Below, one piece after another: positions 1 to 13,927 of a DNA stretch of 64,000 nucleotides. Location: positions 1-64,000 of the forward strand of contig JAMFTG010000553.1 of NCBI GenBank assembly GCA_023974075.1, written 5' to 3'. The DNA is from Chaenocephalus aceratus. Its lineage: Eukaryota > Chordata > Actinopteri > Perciformes > Channichthyidae. Both the position numbers and the translations under genes were made by a program. The notes beneath the pieces were generated by a model, which ran no database searches, had not been told where the DNA came from, and was given only the letters and a program-made list of their open reading frames with translations. The first letter of the stretch is position 1; each line of letters opens with the position of its first letter.

Positions 1-533
1 CCTTCATAATGAAAACGAATCAGGTGAAGTACTTGGTAAACAAAAGGTGCAATACCAGGTACAGCACAAACTGCTGAAGCAAATGCCCATAGTTGAGGGA
101 CTGCTTTTTGCGAAAAAACGTAAAATAACGCACATTCGTATTGTTACTGATAGTGATTATTGTTACCAAAGCGGGAAAAGAAGAGCTTGATTACTGGGAA
201 CAAAGGCAGTTTACAATGTGAAAGGTGATGAAGGCGCTGACACATGCAATCAATGGAGTCTAATAGCAGAGTTAAGGGCTGGCATGCACTAGAGTGGAAA
301 TCATGTCCTTAGCCATACAGATAAGTATCAAATTAGACTATCAGGGAAATAGAGAGTTTTACCTTGCTTTAAGCCGGGGAAGAGTTAACCACCTGACTTC
401 CATATTCCCTAGAATATGGAAAAAGGGTTAGAAGCATTCACGTACCCCTGAAGAAGCTCCTCAGGTTGTGCGTGAACTACACAGCAGTTTAGGCCATGTA
501 GGGCTATTTCGGATGAGAAAATATTGTCTCCAC
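1..533 (+). pseudogene. retroviral-type pol remnant (RNase H and integrase zinc-finger region)
   Basis: Broken + strand reading frames show two pol-like pieces. Around 60-210 there is an RNase H-like stretch with an IVTDSDYC core (the Asp of the 'TDS' motif and a following Tyr). At 453-533 there is an integrase N-terminal-like stretch with the His...GHVGLF...Cys spacing of the HHCC zinc finger. Stops and frame changes separate them, so no intact protein is present. The 5' part lies outside the window. It could belong to an endogenous retrovirus or a related LTR element; the family cannot be fixed from what is visible. The RNase H and integrase order matches retroviral pol. Confidence 0.4.
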
Positions 534-2200
534 AAAAAAAAAAAAAGAAATTTAAATTAAAAATTCCTCATACCGAAACTGCGAATGCATCTACAACACA
601 CCACTGTTGATTCTATCAGTCTCACATCACATGACATGTTTGCACACACCCGTGGCAGTTAATGTGCTTTTCTTCCACAGGAGAGGATGGCTTTTTGTGG
701 GATCTTCCCGCAAGATTTTAGAATTTGTCTTGGTAAATTCGGTGCCAAGGGATATTTTATAGAGCAAAAGAGGGAATTTAAGTCTGAGTAACAAGTAATA
801 GCTCAAAATGCAAAGGATTTAGCAGTAGAACTGTTAGAATCTTTAGTATTATGCAAGAAAGATGGCAAGAGGAAACTCTGTCTATTAGCATATGGATCAT
901 TGGAGCTTGAATGGAGAATACCTCAGTATCAAAGAGGAAATGGGAAATAACCTTTGTATTATTTTTCTCATTGTTTTTTAATTTTACACTATTAGTTTTC
1001 TTTTCAGTTATTTTAATTGTTATATGCCTACACCCTACAAGTACAACAGTATTCATTTAAATTAGATTTTTTTTGAGCACATCTTCCTCCTTCTTTTTTG
1101 CTGGTTTTCACACAGCATGGAGGTGCAGGGCTGTCAGGTCGTTAAACTAATAAGAGTAAGTTATGGCCCAGTGCTTGAGAAAACCCTTGGGGAAGTTTTT
1201 TAAACTGAAAACTACTTTTTATGAATCAGAGAAATGATTTAAACTTGATCTTAGCTATATTGTTGAGATTAATACCTCAGCAATCTACCAAGAGGATTTG
1301 AACCTCCCTAGCGGGACAACTTCAGTCACAGTGCCTCAAGTGAAGCCAAGTCCTGGACCCAGGAAACCTGTGCAGCATGAAGCCAGCGGCTGAGTCACCT
1401 GTACCCCTGCCAGTGGAGGATGATGTTTCTTCCAGCTCTGAGGGACAGGCTGCATCTCTACCCGCTGAGCCACTCCGATCGCAGTGGATTTCCCAAAAAG
1501 GGACGACTACCTGATAACTGCATGGTCAGACATCAGACGCCAGGTAGCAGCAGCCCTACCTACCCCTGACACTGGTTCCACTTCACTACGTGGGTCCACG
1601 TCAGCCACTGCAAGGTCGTAGTCACAGGCCAGGAGAGACGGTAGAGAAACAGACGACAACAAGTGACGTGCCAAGTCACCACCAGCACCACACTCACACT
1701 GCACACACAGGATGCCATGAGCGAGTGCCAGCTAAGCTGTTTCATATGCTTCTGGTTCCTCGTGTGTGCTATCATTGTGTGGGGCCTCATTGACCTTGTC
1801 ACAAAGTCATGAGCGATTATTGACGAGGTCTAAAAAATCCATAACAACTGTCGGCCGAGTTATCTGGCTTTCGTTTGGAGGTGTCATCCAGGGAGGAACC
1901 TCAACCCCTCCATGGTCAGGGTCAAGGATTTACATCAGATAGCAACATGGATTTAGGAGTCTACACTGGAACAACAGATACTGTAGGCCCCCCGCTCCTG
2001 CAAGTGTCAGGCCGAGTGGGGGTGCGCACAAATCTATGATCATCATGACTCTTTTTACTCGGGTGCCTGACCTGTGATGACGAGAACATTCCAGTGAGGT
2101 ACTATGTTTTCGGCGTTCTCCACACCAGGTTCATCAAAAGGTCGTCCTGATTACACATGCTGAAGAACTTTTCATGATATTGATGCATGAAGTTTTACGG
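534..2200. other. no gene recognised; probably decayed interior of the same LTR element
   Basis: No convincing coding frame. It lies between the pol-like remnant and an LTR-like stretch, so it may be degraded retroelement interior, but no env-like or other conserved motif was recognised. Short frames around 1507-1802 overlap on opposite strands and look accidental. Confidence 0.35.
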
Positions 2201-2204
2201 ATGT

Positions 2205-2575
2205 AATATGTATGTGTTTTTTACGATTTTATCTGTTGCTGTTTGATAACTTTGCGTTTAAAAAAGAGTGTGTTGAGATCTTCATAGTATGAAGTAAATA
2301 CTTTAAACGAAAGTTAGTTATAAATCATATATGATCAATCGTATTCTTGTATGAACCCATAATGAGAATGCTTCTTGATGGTTTTTGAATATGTAGGTAT
2401 GCTTACAATTTTAGTTGTTGCTGTTTTATAACTTTGCGTTTTCAAAGAGGGTGTTGAGAACTTCATAGTATGAAGTAAATACTTAAAACGAAGTTAGTTA
2501 TAATCAAATATAATCAATTATATCTTGTATAACCCACAATGAAAATGCTTCATATTTTAGGTTTTTCTATATTCA
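2205..2575. repeat. tandem duplication of a ~185-bp AT-rich unit
   Basis: Two adjacent diverged copies, about 2205-2380 and 2393-2575. Both contain 'ttcatagtatgaagtaaata', then 'gttagttata', then a CTTGTAT...AACCCA block in the same order and spacing. No coding potential. Confidence 0.75.
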
Positions 2576-2589
2576 CAGCATAAACAAAA

Positions 2590-3260
2590 CAAAGTGGTTT
2601 GTTAAGTTGAGTGTAAGGCTTATGATTTATGCCCTGCTCTCTGATAAGAGAGTGGGCAGGTTCTTTCCTCTCCTCTCACAGCAGGGAGGGGGGGCTCCAG
2701 ACTTAAGCAGAAACACATGGAGGCCTCAAAAAGGTGGTTATGTCATAGTCATAAAATATGTCCAGTCATGTTTTGTTTTACACAAACTTGGGAAGGTGTG
2801 TCTTATGCCAGAGCCAATAGAATATGTTGGTTGGGTATAGAGGAGGTGTTTGTGGGTTTTCTATCCGGTTTTTTAAGCATAAAAAGACTGGCTTTTTGGT
2901 TTTTTAGTCGGGGAGAGGGGGGGGAACCCCTGGTATACTCTCTCCCGGTAGGCTCTGTCTTTCAGAGCTGGGTTAATAGCTCTCGGTAAGGTTCTCTCAA
3001 ACTGGGTGAATATCTCTTGATTTTCTTCATTGAAAGCTGAGTGAATGTCTTGGTTGAAATGCTGAGTGAATTTATTGAATGAATATGAATTAAGGTTTTA
3101 GATAAAAAATATATAACCCCATTTTGATACGTTTAGTATGATTATAATGTGTTAAAAGGTAAAGACTCTGTATTAGTTTGGACCTATTTTTCTTCAAATA
3201 AACTGATCCCACCTTTTGTACTGGGACAACTTAAAGGACATCTGTGCTCTCCTCTCCTGC
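2590..3260 (+). other. possible LTR (TATA-like box and AATAAA signal)
   Basis: Contains a CATAAAAAGAC TATA-like box near 2878, a downstream transcript-like leader rich in short repeats ('gctgagtgaat' variants at 3030-3080), and AATAAA near 3198 followed by a T/G-rich stretch. This order resembles U3-R-U5 of a retroviral LTR and lies 3' of pol-like sequence. The TG...CA ends and a partner LTR were not established, so this is tentative. Confidence 0.3.
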
Positions 3261-3922
3261 TTCAAAGGTAAAGATTGCACCCTGCCACACACACATGTTT
3301 AGGTAGGAACACACACCCATTTACTGATACCAAAATCCTTCGGGATCGCTTAAACAGATTAAAAAGAGTTGTCTGAATTGAAACAGCAGTTAATTGAACC
3401 TGGTTCTTCGGGGAGTTAATAGAGGTGAGATCTTGCTGACGTTTGGTGGATCTGAGCCAAGCAGTAAACTTACATAGACTCAGTAACTTCGGTCGGGTCA
3501 ATTAGTGAGGTCAGAGTAATTTACCGGAATAAATTAATCGGGGCCTCACCTCATACTCTAAACACCTCAATGGTGGATACGGCCATGGTGTCAGCTAAGA
3601 GTCGCACTGTCTCTCGGTCGGTGGGTATTTTAAACACCAAAAAAGGCAGGAGCAAGCTGACTCTTGCATTCCCAAAGTACTTGCCATCCTGTCCTACCTT
3701 CTCGAAGTAAAATCAGCGCTTGAAGCCTTTAATTGCACGATATATTCCTGTGAACAAACTCGATTTCCTCTACCTGCAATGTAAACAAATGTTTCTACTT
3801 CCACGTTCAACCACGTTGTGCCGCTGACGTCACACTCCTGAGGATTCTGGAATTGGAGTCCCAGATCCAGCCACGAGTTCTTGCTTCCGGCCCTTGCAGC
3901 AGCAGTTCCTTAGGAATCGCAT
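3261..3922. other. no gene or element recognised
   Basis: Non-coding sequence with a short CA-rich patch. It ends at the 8-bp target duplication of the hAT element starting at 3931. Confidence 0.4.
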
Positions 3923-4090
3923 CTTGGCAGCAGTGGTGGCGCCAGAGATTTTCTCTAGGGGGTGCTGTGGGGTAGCTTGACGTTTCATAGAGGGTGCTCA
4001 AACATTAAGGGTTTCCCATTAATGCACCAGCGCAACAGTTGAATTTTTTACTGCAACACTCCCCACACGCACACACAGTGTACCCGCGAC

Positions 4091-4893
4091 TAGAGATGTC
4101 CCGATCCGATCACGTGATCGGGGATCGGAGCCGATCACGTGATTTTCAAAAGATCGGAATCGGGTTTATTTTTTTACATTTTTTTGTATACATTTTTTTT
4201 ATTATTTTATTTAATGTTACAAAACAAAAATGACCATGTTCACGTCTTAAAGTCATCCTGAGGACTTAGTTTTGGTTTAAAATGACACAACATCATGTAT
4301 GTGTTGCTTTCTTTGGGCTTGTTTTCAGACCTGGTTGCTTATTTCTCTGAAATCTGGCAACAGAGTGGGCGCAGTGTCTAATAGTAGCAGTAAGCTAACG
4401 AGAGGCTACGTTCAGCTGGTGACTCGGGAGTTGGGACAGATAAAATGTCAGGAGTTTGGAAGTATTATAAAATTGAAAGCGAAGGCAGTGTAACAGCCAG
4501 ATGCAATGTTTGCAAGGCAGAGGTTCCGCGTGGTGGAAAGAACAGAGCTACGTTCAACACGACCAATCTAATACGCTACCTGAGAAACAAACATCAACAA
4601 ACAAGACGACAAGTACACAACGGCCACTCAGGTAACGGCACTGAAACAACCGACACTTTCAGAGACTTTTAAAAGGAAAGAGAAACTGCCCCAGAACAGT
4701 GAAAAGGCCAAACAAATAACAGCCAAGATAGCTGAATTCATCGCGTTGGATGACCAGCCGTTATCTGTTACCTTTTTGTTCTCTTAATGCATTGCATAAA
4801 GATCGGATCGGGAAAAATCGGTATCGGCAGATTGTCAAAATCAAATGATCGGAATCGGATCGGGAGCAAAAAAAGGTGATCGGGACATCCCTA
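4091..4893 (+). mobile_element. nested hAT derivative with BED-finger gene fragment
   Basis: Termini TAGAGATGTCCCGATC at 4091 and GATCGGGACATCCCTA at 4893 are inverted repeats. The flanks CCCGCGAC (4083-4090 and 4894-4901) are an exact 8-bp duplication. The interior keeps only the start of a transposase gene, so this is an internally deleted hAT copy inserted into the 3931-7592 element. Confidence 0.9.
4445..4672 (+). pseudogene. truncated hAT transposase, BED zinc-finger part (ZBED-like)
   Basis: A 75-residue frame begins MSGVWKYYKIE and has CNVCKAEV followed by TTNLIRYLRNKH, the arrangement of a BED finger that binds transposon ends. The usual first His of the H-x-H pair is Tyr here (RYLRNKH), which should weaken zinc binding. 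The frame stops after about 75 residues; the catalytic RNase H-like domain and hATC dimerisation domain of a ~600-residue transposase are absent. It lies inside the deleted element 4091-4893. Confidence 0.75.
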
Positions 4894-4959
4894 CCCGCGA
4901 CTTTTACAATGAAGGCTCGATAATCAGCACACGGCATATAGGTGTAAGCAGGGGTAAAG

Positions 4960-5300
4960 TGCAGTTTTTACAAGTGGGGGGGGGGACCTAACCTCCTCTA
5001 GTGGGGTCTGGGGGCATGCTCCCCCGGGAAGATTTTTTTTTAAATATTGAAGTTAAAAGCATCAATCTGGTGCACTTTGAGAGCAACATTAAGAGATCTA
5101 TGGATACATCTCTCAACACCCATTTGAAACAGAACTGTAAACAGATTTTCTATTTCTTTATAGATATTTTACAAATCACTCCCCTTTTAAAACAAACCGT
5201 TTGAGACCCACTGAGATAACTAGAATAAAGTGAACTATCTAAACACTGAGAATCCTTTACTTCACCTGAGCTGAGGTTACCTGAGACTCTCCGTCTGACA
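4960..5300. repeat. dispersed repeat shared with 32130-32310 and 27195-33260
   Basis: This stretch inside the outer hAT includes 'ctggtgcactttgagagcaa' and 'gtttgagacccactgaga'. It reappears inverted at 32130-32310, and again inverted in two pieces at 27195-27335 and 32811-33260, where a SINE and two hATs separate the pieces. It is an interspersed family of unknown class with no coding frame. Confidence 0.7.
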
Positions 5301-5882
5301 GGAGAGAGTTCCCCTCCACCTTGTTGTTGAAAAAGCTCCTTATATCCATTAGCTTGGCTAGCTAGCACCATATGCTAACCACAACGATGTCCGGTAGATA
5401 CCCACCGGTGTGCAAGCTCTCTCTCTCGCTCGCTCACGCACACAACATGGCTCGTGCCACACACACACAGAGCAGAGCTTGAATGAAACACAGAGACCCA
5501 GAAGTAAGCTACTTGTACTCACGAGGCCTATTATGTACAGAATCCCTCTCGCTTTCAGGTGGTTTTGATTGAGTATCCACACGTGGACGTTTAAGGACTA
5601 AAAAAACGATAAATGTTTCACTTTGCTGTTAGCAAATAATTTGGCGCTCTAGCTAACAGGAAGTCACTCAAGTGTCACAAAGTAATTTAGCCTATGGGTA
5701 GGTCAAAAATCTAATGAGTGCTGGCCATTGGCCTAATCATATCACCTGTGTTGGCTTTATGTTTTTGGTCACAAATGTGTTTGTTTCACATTTGCATTGA
5801 TGTACTCAATACTTTTTCTAATTTAATTTAATAAAATTAATAATAATTTTCAAAACAAACAAAACAAAAAACACAACACATA

Positions 5883-7518
<1,636 letters not shown>

Positions 7519-7600
7519 TATTTCTTGGGGGTGCTTTGGCAATCCTGAGGGGTGCTTCAGCACCCCCTAGCTCCCCCCTGGCGCCGCCCCTGCTTGGCAG

Positions 7601-8349
7601 GTATATAATACTATTCTGCATAAGCAATGTTTTATTATGGAAATATTTGGCCTGCAGTAACGGGAATATGAAGGGAAGCTCGATACATTTTTGACCATCA
7701 TTTTAGACTTCAATCTCCTACAGTGTCTTTTCTATGAATACCATGAATCATTCTCTGCCAAGCGGCCATGTACATTTAATCACCTACCAAAGAAGAGTTT
7801 TTCCTCACAGGAATTAAGCTCTACCTGCAATATTCTGCCTCTCGCTGGGTGTGCCTCAGGAGGCTTCATGCTGCAAATTGTTTCCAAGCTCCTCCTAATC
7901 ACAGATGTTCCTCAAATGACCTTATCACAGGCGTAAATCAAGGTTTCTTAGCAGGTTATGCTGGCTCCCAGGGACCCATGTCTGTTGAAACCTGCACTCA
8001 AGACTGAAGTTTGCACTAAAGGAGCTGGCTGCAAATTAAACAATGTAATACACTTGCGTCTGGTGTAAAGACGCGGACTATTCTGCATGAATGCAATCTT
8101 AGAGATGGCTATTGCTCAGATCTTTGGTCCTTAGCCCCTCTGCGACGAGTGGAAGGTTATGTTCATTCTTTTATAATGACCTTGCGGTGTCCTCAGATCC
8201 TCTCTAGTTACTTACAGATGCTGCGCCTTCTGCTGGTTCGGGGGATTTCACAATGAGTGGTTTGCCCCACCAGCTTGCCATGCCCTTCGGTCAACCAAAT
8301 GACTCTGGATCTACACGTCAAGCCCCTCAAGGATTTCCCATATTCTGCC
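7601..8349. other. no clear gene; possible 5' part of the recombinase-bearing element
   Basis: Short frames on the + strand (7691-7936, 8257-8349) run in the same direction as the tyrosine-recombinase remnant downstream, but no reverse-transcriptase or other motif was recognised. Confidence 0.3.
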
Positions 8350-9180
8350 TCCAACCAAGAGCATGATTCAAAGCATATAATTCAGCTTGGTACTTTATCT
8401 TCTTCTGTCCCAACCTCCTCTGTGTACTTATGCAATAGATATAATAGTTGTTCATGCATTAATTGTCGAATCCTGCAATCTTCAAGTGCTAAGTATTAAG
8501 CCACGCTAGAGTTCATTAATTTGCTCTTCAAGGGCCTTAAGAAGGCACGTCCTCCACGCAATGATAAAGACTGTCTCTTAACTTTGCACCCGTGCAAAGG
8601 TCTAAGTTCAGGCAAAGGGGTTTCACTATACATTGATAAACGTCAGATGCAGTTGTTACAGCTTTCTATTGGTTTCTCAGGTGGTGAATATACACAGACC
8701 TCTCACCTTTAATCCTGAGCATAATCTCTCCCTTACTGAATTAACTTTGGAGATCAAATATACACACTTTTTGAAACATTCAATGTCTGACAGTTCTGTT
8801 TGGGGAGTCAAGGAACCCCGAATAATCATTGCTAAAACTAACACTGTTTTCTTTGTCCTTTATCTTCCTTGCTGAACTTCTCGCATCATTGCCCTCTGAC
8901 ACATGGGTCGGCACCCATGTTTATTCGATGGCTGCAAACCCAACGACGAGGGTTCTCCTCCAAGCTGCGTGATCTCTGCCTAAGCTGCGACCTGCCCCCA
9001 GATCGCTATTCCCACTGTTTAAGAATCTGCACAGCCACAACCGCAGCTCTATATCCGCCTACCTCAACCCTGAGTATCCTGGGCCGTCGGTCATCTTCTG
9101 CCCACCAGCGCTATATCATGCCTCACAGGAATGAGATCCTTGCAGCACCAACAACCATGAGCTCTTGCACTACTCGATGA
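8350..9180 (+). pseudogene. decayed tyrosine recombinase of a YR element (Ngaro/DIRS/Crypton-like)
   Basis: Three + strand frames in order resemble a fish transposon tyrosine recombinase. At 8380-8500 there is an N-terminal SAM-like part (SSSVPTSSVYLCNRY). At 8521-8600 there is GLKKARPPRNDKDCLLTL, matching the conserved 'GIKKARPPRNDKR..LT' linker. At 8700-9180 the catalytic part has NLSLTEL, then SHCLRICTATTAA (the H-x-x-R region, with His and Arg retained) and LGRRSSSAHQRYI, whose final Tyr would be the nucleophile. At least two frame changes and stops make it non-functional. No reverse transcriptase was recognised beside it, so the superfamily is uncertain. Confidence 0.5.
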
Positions 9181-9264
9181 TGAGTAACGTTCAAAGATGT
9201 ATATCTGTAGAATTCTGTTATTGCATATCAAGTGGTTGCTGGGTTAGATTATATTTATTTTATT

Positions 9265-10770
9265 ATAGTATATTCCCCTCATAGCTGCATGCTTGGGGGG
9301 GAAAGCTCATTGTCGCTGCCTCAAAGACCTAGACACAGCAGTCTTGATAGGTAGTATATTCCCCTCAAAGCCGCGGTGCTGGGGGGGGGGGGGTCGGCAC
9401 TGGTCACTTCCAGGCCTACACATAGCAGTCTCTAGGTCAGGGGTGGGCAACTTTGATGGTGGTGGGGGCCACATCATTGATGTACTGGCCACCAGGGGGC
9501 CGCAGATTCACTTGGAACACACACACACAAATTCCATGTGTGTATGTGATTATTAACAAATATACTAAGTCTGACATCTTCATTGACATTTTACAATCAA
9601 AGGGAACATCCCCAAAAAATGGGAACATCCTCTAATAAGCCACTAAACAAATATCAGTTCACAGAAATGTTATTTCATTTTTACAAGTGGCATGTTTGTA
9701 TTGAACAGGTTATTAAACAGTGGAATAAGCTATTTTAAACACACATTTTCAAATGTGTGTGTATTGAGATGAACCATTAGATGACATACACATTAAGTCA
9801 TGAACACTAACCCAGACATTAGTTGTCTAACTTGAACCTAAAACACTTGTAGCCTGTCTCTGCATTCCCCTTATTCCACAATAGGGGAATGTCAACACAG
9901 ACACCTGTCAGCCCGCACTCTGCTGTTCCTCAGCGCCGCTCCCCCTCCCTCCCGCTGAAATTATGAATGAAAAGTGTAGTAATCATAGATAACACGGCAG
10001 GGTCCGTGACAGTTTGTTTTCATCTGATTTCAAATAAACAAAGTTTTGGTTTTAAGAATATTAAACTTGTTTAGCCAAATTCAGATGATAAATACAACTT
10101 TTAAGCTTGTAAAGGCATAATTACAAGAGACAATTTAACGTCACAGCAGGCATAACAACAGCCGGTGTTCTTGTGAGGGTTTCCCCGGGAAACAAAACAC
10201 AATACACACAAATGCGTCACAGATTATTTTTGCGGTATTTGAAATCATGTACGCAGCTCGCGACGTAACTAGGAGTCTAGTGGACGGTATCAGTACTACA
10301 AGTAAAACAAATGTAAAATATATATACATTTTTTTTTTTTTATTAATTACGTTGTTTATAAATTAATCTGAGGGCCGCAAAAAGAGGAGGTGGGGGCCGC
10401 ATGCGGCCCGCGGGCCACCATTTGCCCATCCCTGCTCTCGGTAGTATATTCCCCTCAAAGCCGTGGTGCTTAAGGGGAATGGCTTTTCGGGCTTTTCCCG
10501 GGCGTTCACATAGCAGTCACTAGGTAGTATATTCCCCTCAAAGCCGCGGTGCTTAAGGGGGATGGCTTTTCGGGCTGTTCCCGGGCCTTCACATGGCAGT
10601 TTCATTAGGTAGCATATATAGGTAGTATATTCCTCTCAAAGCCGCTGTGCTCAGGGAAGAATCGGCTCTGGGCTATTCCTCAGGCCTACACATAGCAGTC
10701 TCACTTAGTATATTTCCCTTAAAGCCGCGGTTCTTAGGGGGAATGGCCACATGGCAGCTCGCCAGGCCCT
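9265..10770. repeat. ~87-bp minisatellite, interrupted by a hAT insertion
   Basis: Units beginning GTAGTATATTCCCCTCAAAG recur near 9265, 9351, 10440, 10526, 10620 and 10705, spaced about 86-92 bp. Each continues with a GCCGCGGTGCT-G-rich block and CACATAGCAGTC. The hAT at 9438-10434 splits one unit. Confidence 0.8.
9438..10434. mobile_element. non-autonomous hAT (997 bp)
   Basis: Termini CAGGGGTGGGCAA at 9438 and TTTGCCCATCCCTG at 10434 are inverted. The flanks CTCTAGGT (9430-9437) and CTCTCGGT (10435-10442) match 7 of 8 bases. 'GGCCGC' and 'GCGGCCCGCGGGCCACC' flank the ends, as in Charlie-like hATs. No coding frame. Confidence 0.85.
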
Positions 10771-11395
10771 CTACTTATCAGTCTCACATCACCAGCGTCA
10801 GGCTCGGGCTACGCAGTTTTGGGGGATAGTATCTAATCTCCACGCAGGTTTGGGGGTTAGTTATTTAATCATCACTCATCGTGCTATGTATATCTATGGA
10901 GTGATGATGCCCGAGCCTAGTTGCCAAACTCAACTATATGCTGCTTCTAATAAACATGTTAAAGGAACACGTGAGTTGTCTTACGGAAATGGGGTGAAGC
11001 CTGCGAGCTAGTTCAGGCAGTCAACTCGAGCACTTATGCTGATTTCATACATAACGCCCCCTTGCCACTCTACAACCAACCAAACAGAGTCTCCTTAATA
11101 TGCCGCTCTATTTAACCTGCCAGATCTCTTTCCATGCATTGCTTGCTGCTGCTATTGCTGCAGCTACCTCTACGTCGCTGCTGCTTGCTGCCCCACCACC
11201 ACCCCAGCTTCCACCTGTAGGCTCGGGGGTTAGTTATTTAATCATCACACATGGTGCTATGTATATCTATGGAGTGATGACGCCCGAGCCTAGTCGTCAA
11301 ACTCAACTATATGCTGCTTCTAATAACATGTTAAAGGAACACGTGAGTTGTCTGACTGAAATAATATTTCCAGTAATTGCTTCTCCTCTTTGAAG
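10771..11395. repeat. direct repeat pair (~130 bp each, ~370 bp apart)
   Basis: 10853-10980 and 11222-11352 share GTTAGTTATTTAATCATCAC, GTGCTATGTATATCTATGGA and AACATGTTAAAGGAACACGT in order with about 95% identity by eye. The spacer has a CTGCTGCTATTGCTGCAGC-rich patch. They follow the tyrosine-recombinase remnant and could be terminal split direct repeats of that element. Confidence 0.8.
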
Positions 11396-12440
11396 CTTAA
11401 AATACCTTTCGTGTCGATTAATACTGGAAAAAAGTAATTCCAATTAGGCTGATAACATTTCTATTTACTTCAATTACTGTGTTAAAAAAAGTGCATACAT
11501 AAGAGCAACAACATGTCCTAACTTCTCAAACTTAACAGCCATGCAGCAAAGATGAATTACTTTAGGCTCATTGTGTTCTCTTGTAATGGGATTTGAATCA
11601 TTTGCATTCTTCTGAAATGAGCCCCTGTGTGACTGCAGTCCACACAGGGGCATAATGGAGAATTCAGTTTATCTCTTAAATAAACTGGAATGGCTTTGTT
11701 TTCTTGTCGGTTTGTGTTTGCTTTCTGTGTACACGGTTTACTCTGTATCAGCTTTTAGCAGCAGCTCCTGTAGCACTTGACATACATTTTTAATTCAAAT
11801 AACGGTGGTTTCACCTCTGCTCAAATGTAAAACCAACTCCAATAGTATCATTTGACATCACTGGAGGGTCCATTGGTCATACTGTGGGATGTGGTTTGGG
11901 GGGGGGGACTTGCCTGCAGGGCTGAAGCTTTCCAGTCAAATGTCATCACATACAATCAGCTGTGAATAGGATGAGGCTCTCTGTGTCTCATTCACAGTGT
12001 TATGACAGGGCCCCTCATCTCTTTTATTTCATAACCAAACGGCCTCAAGGGCCCCTCTTGTTTTAATTTCAGCTGAGGTTACATTCCATTATAGACAAAC
12101 AGTGTCTCACTGATGTATAATGGGATACATCAGTGAGACACAATGCCGTATTTAGATTATTATGACTGTATAACATCATTTCACGAAGCGATTTAACCTT
12201 ACAACTAATCCTAATCAATCTAGTGCAGCACTGAGTCATTGAGGCAGACACATTTCTATTTGACCAGGAAACCATTGAATCAACTTGAAAGTAACCCAGT
12301 ACATGTTTAGTCCTAAAGGAACAGAGAAGTACATATTAAAAAGACTTATTTAAGCGCTTTGAGCACCAGGAAAAGCGCTTTATAAATGTAATGTATTATT
12401 ATTAGTATCTCTTGGCTATTCCATGTTTGTAAAGCAAATA
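11396..12440. other. no gene recognised; one hairpin and a LINE/SINE-like tail
   Basis: Non-coding. It holds a poly-G run near 11899, the hairpin at 12102-12141 and, at about 12350-12415, a 'gcgctttgagcacc...aaagcgctttataaatgtaatg' type tail common at 3' ends of fish LINEs/SINEs. The inverse of that tail is at about 32365-32415. Confidence 0.5.
12102..12141. repeat. perfect 17-bp hairpin
   Basis: GTGTCTCACTGATGTAT at 12102-12118 is exactly inverted at 12125-12141, with a 6-nt loop. No T-run follows; no function is inferred. Confidence 0.9.
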
Positions 12441-13895
12441 CAGTGGGGCAAAAAAGTATTTAGTCAGCCACCAATTGTGCAAGTTCTCCCATTTAAAAAG
12501 ATGAGAGAGGCCTGTAATTTTCATCCTAGGTATACCTCAACTATGAGAGATAGAATGAGAAAAAAAATACAGAAAAATCACATTGTCTGATTTTTAAAGA
12601 ATTTATTTACAAATTATGGTGGGAAATAAGTATTTGGTCAATAACAAAAGTTCATCTCAATACTTTGTTATATACCCTTTGTTGGCAATGACAGAGGTCA
12701 AACGTTTTCTGTAAGTCTTCACAAGGTTTTCACACACTGTTGCTGGTATGTTGGCCCATTCCTCCATGCAGATCTCCTCTAGAGCAGTGATGTTTTGGGG
12801 CTGTCGCTGGGCATCACAGACTTTCAACTCCCTCCAAAGATTTCCTATGGGGTTGAGATCTGGAGACTGGCTAGGCCACTCCAGGACCTTGAAATGCTTC
12901 TTACGATGCCACTCCTTCGTTGCCCGGGTGGTGTGTTTGGGATCCTTGTCATGCTGAAAGACCCAGCCACGTTTCATCTTCAATGCCCTTGCTGATGGAA
13001 TGAGTTTGTTCACTCAAAATCTCACGATACATGGCCCCATTCATTCTTTCCTTTACACGGATCAGTTCTCCTGGTCCCTTTGCAGAAACACAGCCCCAAA
13101 GCATGATGTTTCCACCCCCATGTTTCACAGTAGGTATGGTGTTCTTTGGGTGTAACTCAGCATTCTTTCTCCTCCAAACACATCTAGTTGAGTTTTTACC
13201 AAAAAGTTCTATTTTGGTTTCATCTGACCATATGACATTCTCCCAATAATCTTCTGGATCATCTAAATGCTCTCTAGCAAACTTCAGACGGGCCTGGACA
13301 TGTACTGGCTTAAGCAGGGGGACACGTCTGGCACTGCAGGATTTGAGTCCCTGGCGGCGTAGTAGTGTTACTGATGGTAGCCTTTGTTACTTTGGTCCCA
13401 GCTCTCTGCAGGTCATTGACTAGGTCCCCCCGTGTGGTTCTGGGATTTTTGCTCACCGTTCTTCTGATCATTTTGACCCCACGGGGGTGAGATCTTGCGT
13501 GGAGCCCCAGATCGAGGGAGATTATCAGTGGTCTTGTATGTCTTCCATTTTCTAATAATTGCTCCTACAGTTGATTTCTTCACACCAAGCTGCTACCTAT
13601 TGCACCTTCAGTCTTCCCAGCCTGGTGCAGGTCTACAATGTTGTTTCTGGTGTCCTTTGACAGCTCTTTGGTCTTGGCCATAGTGGAGTTTGTAGGTGAT
13701 CAAATACTTATTTTACCGAGGAATTTACCAATTAATTCATTAAAAATCCTACAATGTTATTTACTGGATTATTTCCCCCCATTCTGTCTCTCCTAGTTGA
13801 GGTATACCTAGGATGAAAATTATAGGCCTCTCATATTTTTAAGTGGGAGAACTTGCACAATTGTTGGCTGACTAAAATACATTTTTGCCCCACTG
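12441..13895 (-). mobile_element. Tc1/mariner transposon, copy 2
   Basis: Same family as 5883-7518. It starts CAGTGGGGCAAAAAAG at 12441 and ends with the inverse at 13895, with TA at 12439-12440 and 13896-13897. It is about 180 bp shorter than copy 1, mainly through loss of sequence between the transposase start (13681) and the right inverted repeat. Confidence 0.96.
12657..13681 (-). pseudogene. Tc1 transposase, copy 2, frameshifted
   Basis: Start codon at 13681, stop at 12657. The C-terminal catalytic part is open for 118 codons ([34 protein letters not shown], and the usual C-terminal KGYITKY). Earlier segments (HTH, linker, first catalytic Asp) are present but in other frames because of single-base indels, for example near 13360 and 13480. 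This copy lacks the TGTCTTGTA expansion of copy 1, so its linker is closer to the family form. Confidence 0.92.
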
Positions 13896-13927
13896 TATGT
13901 ATGCAGCTTCAGCAGTAGTTAGGCTTA

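Noticed and set aside
778..1056. 92-codon minus-strand frame as a small gene
   Set aside because: Low-complexity hydrophobic translation, no start context or homology recognised.
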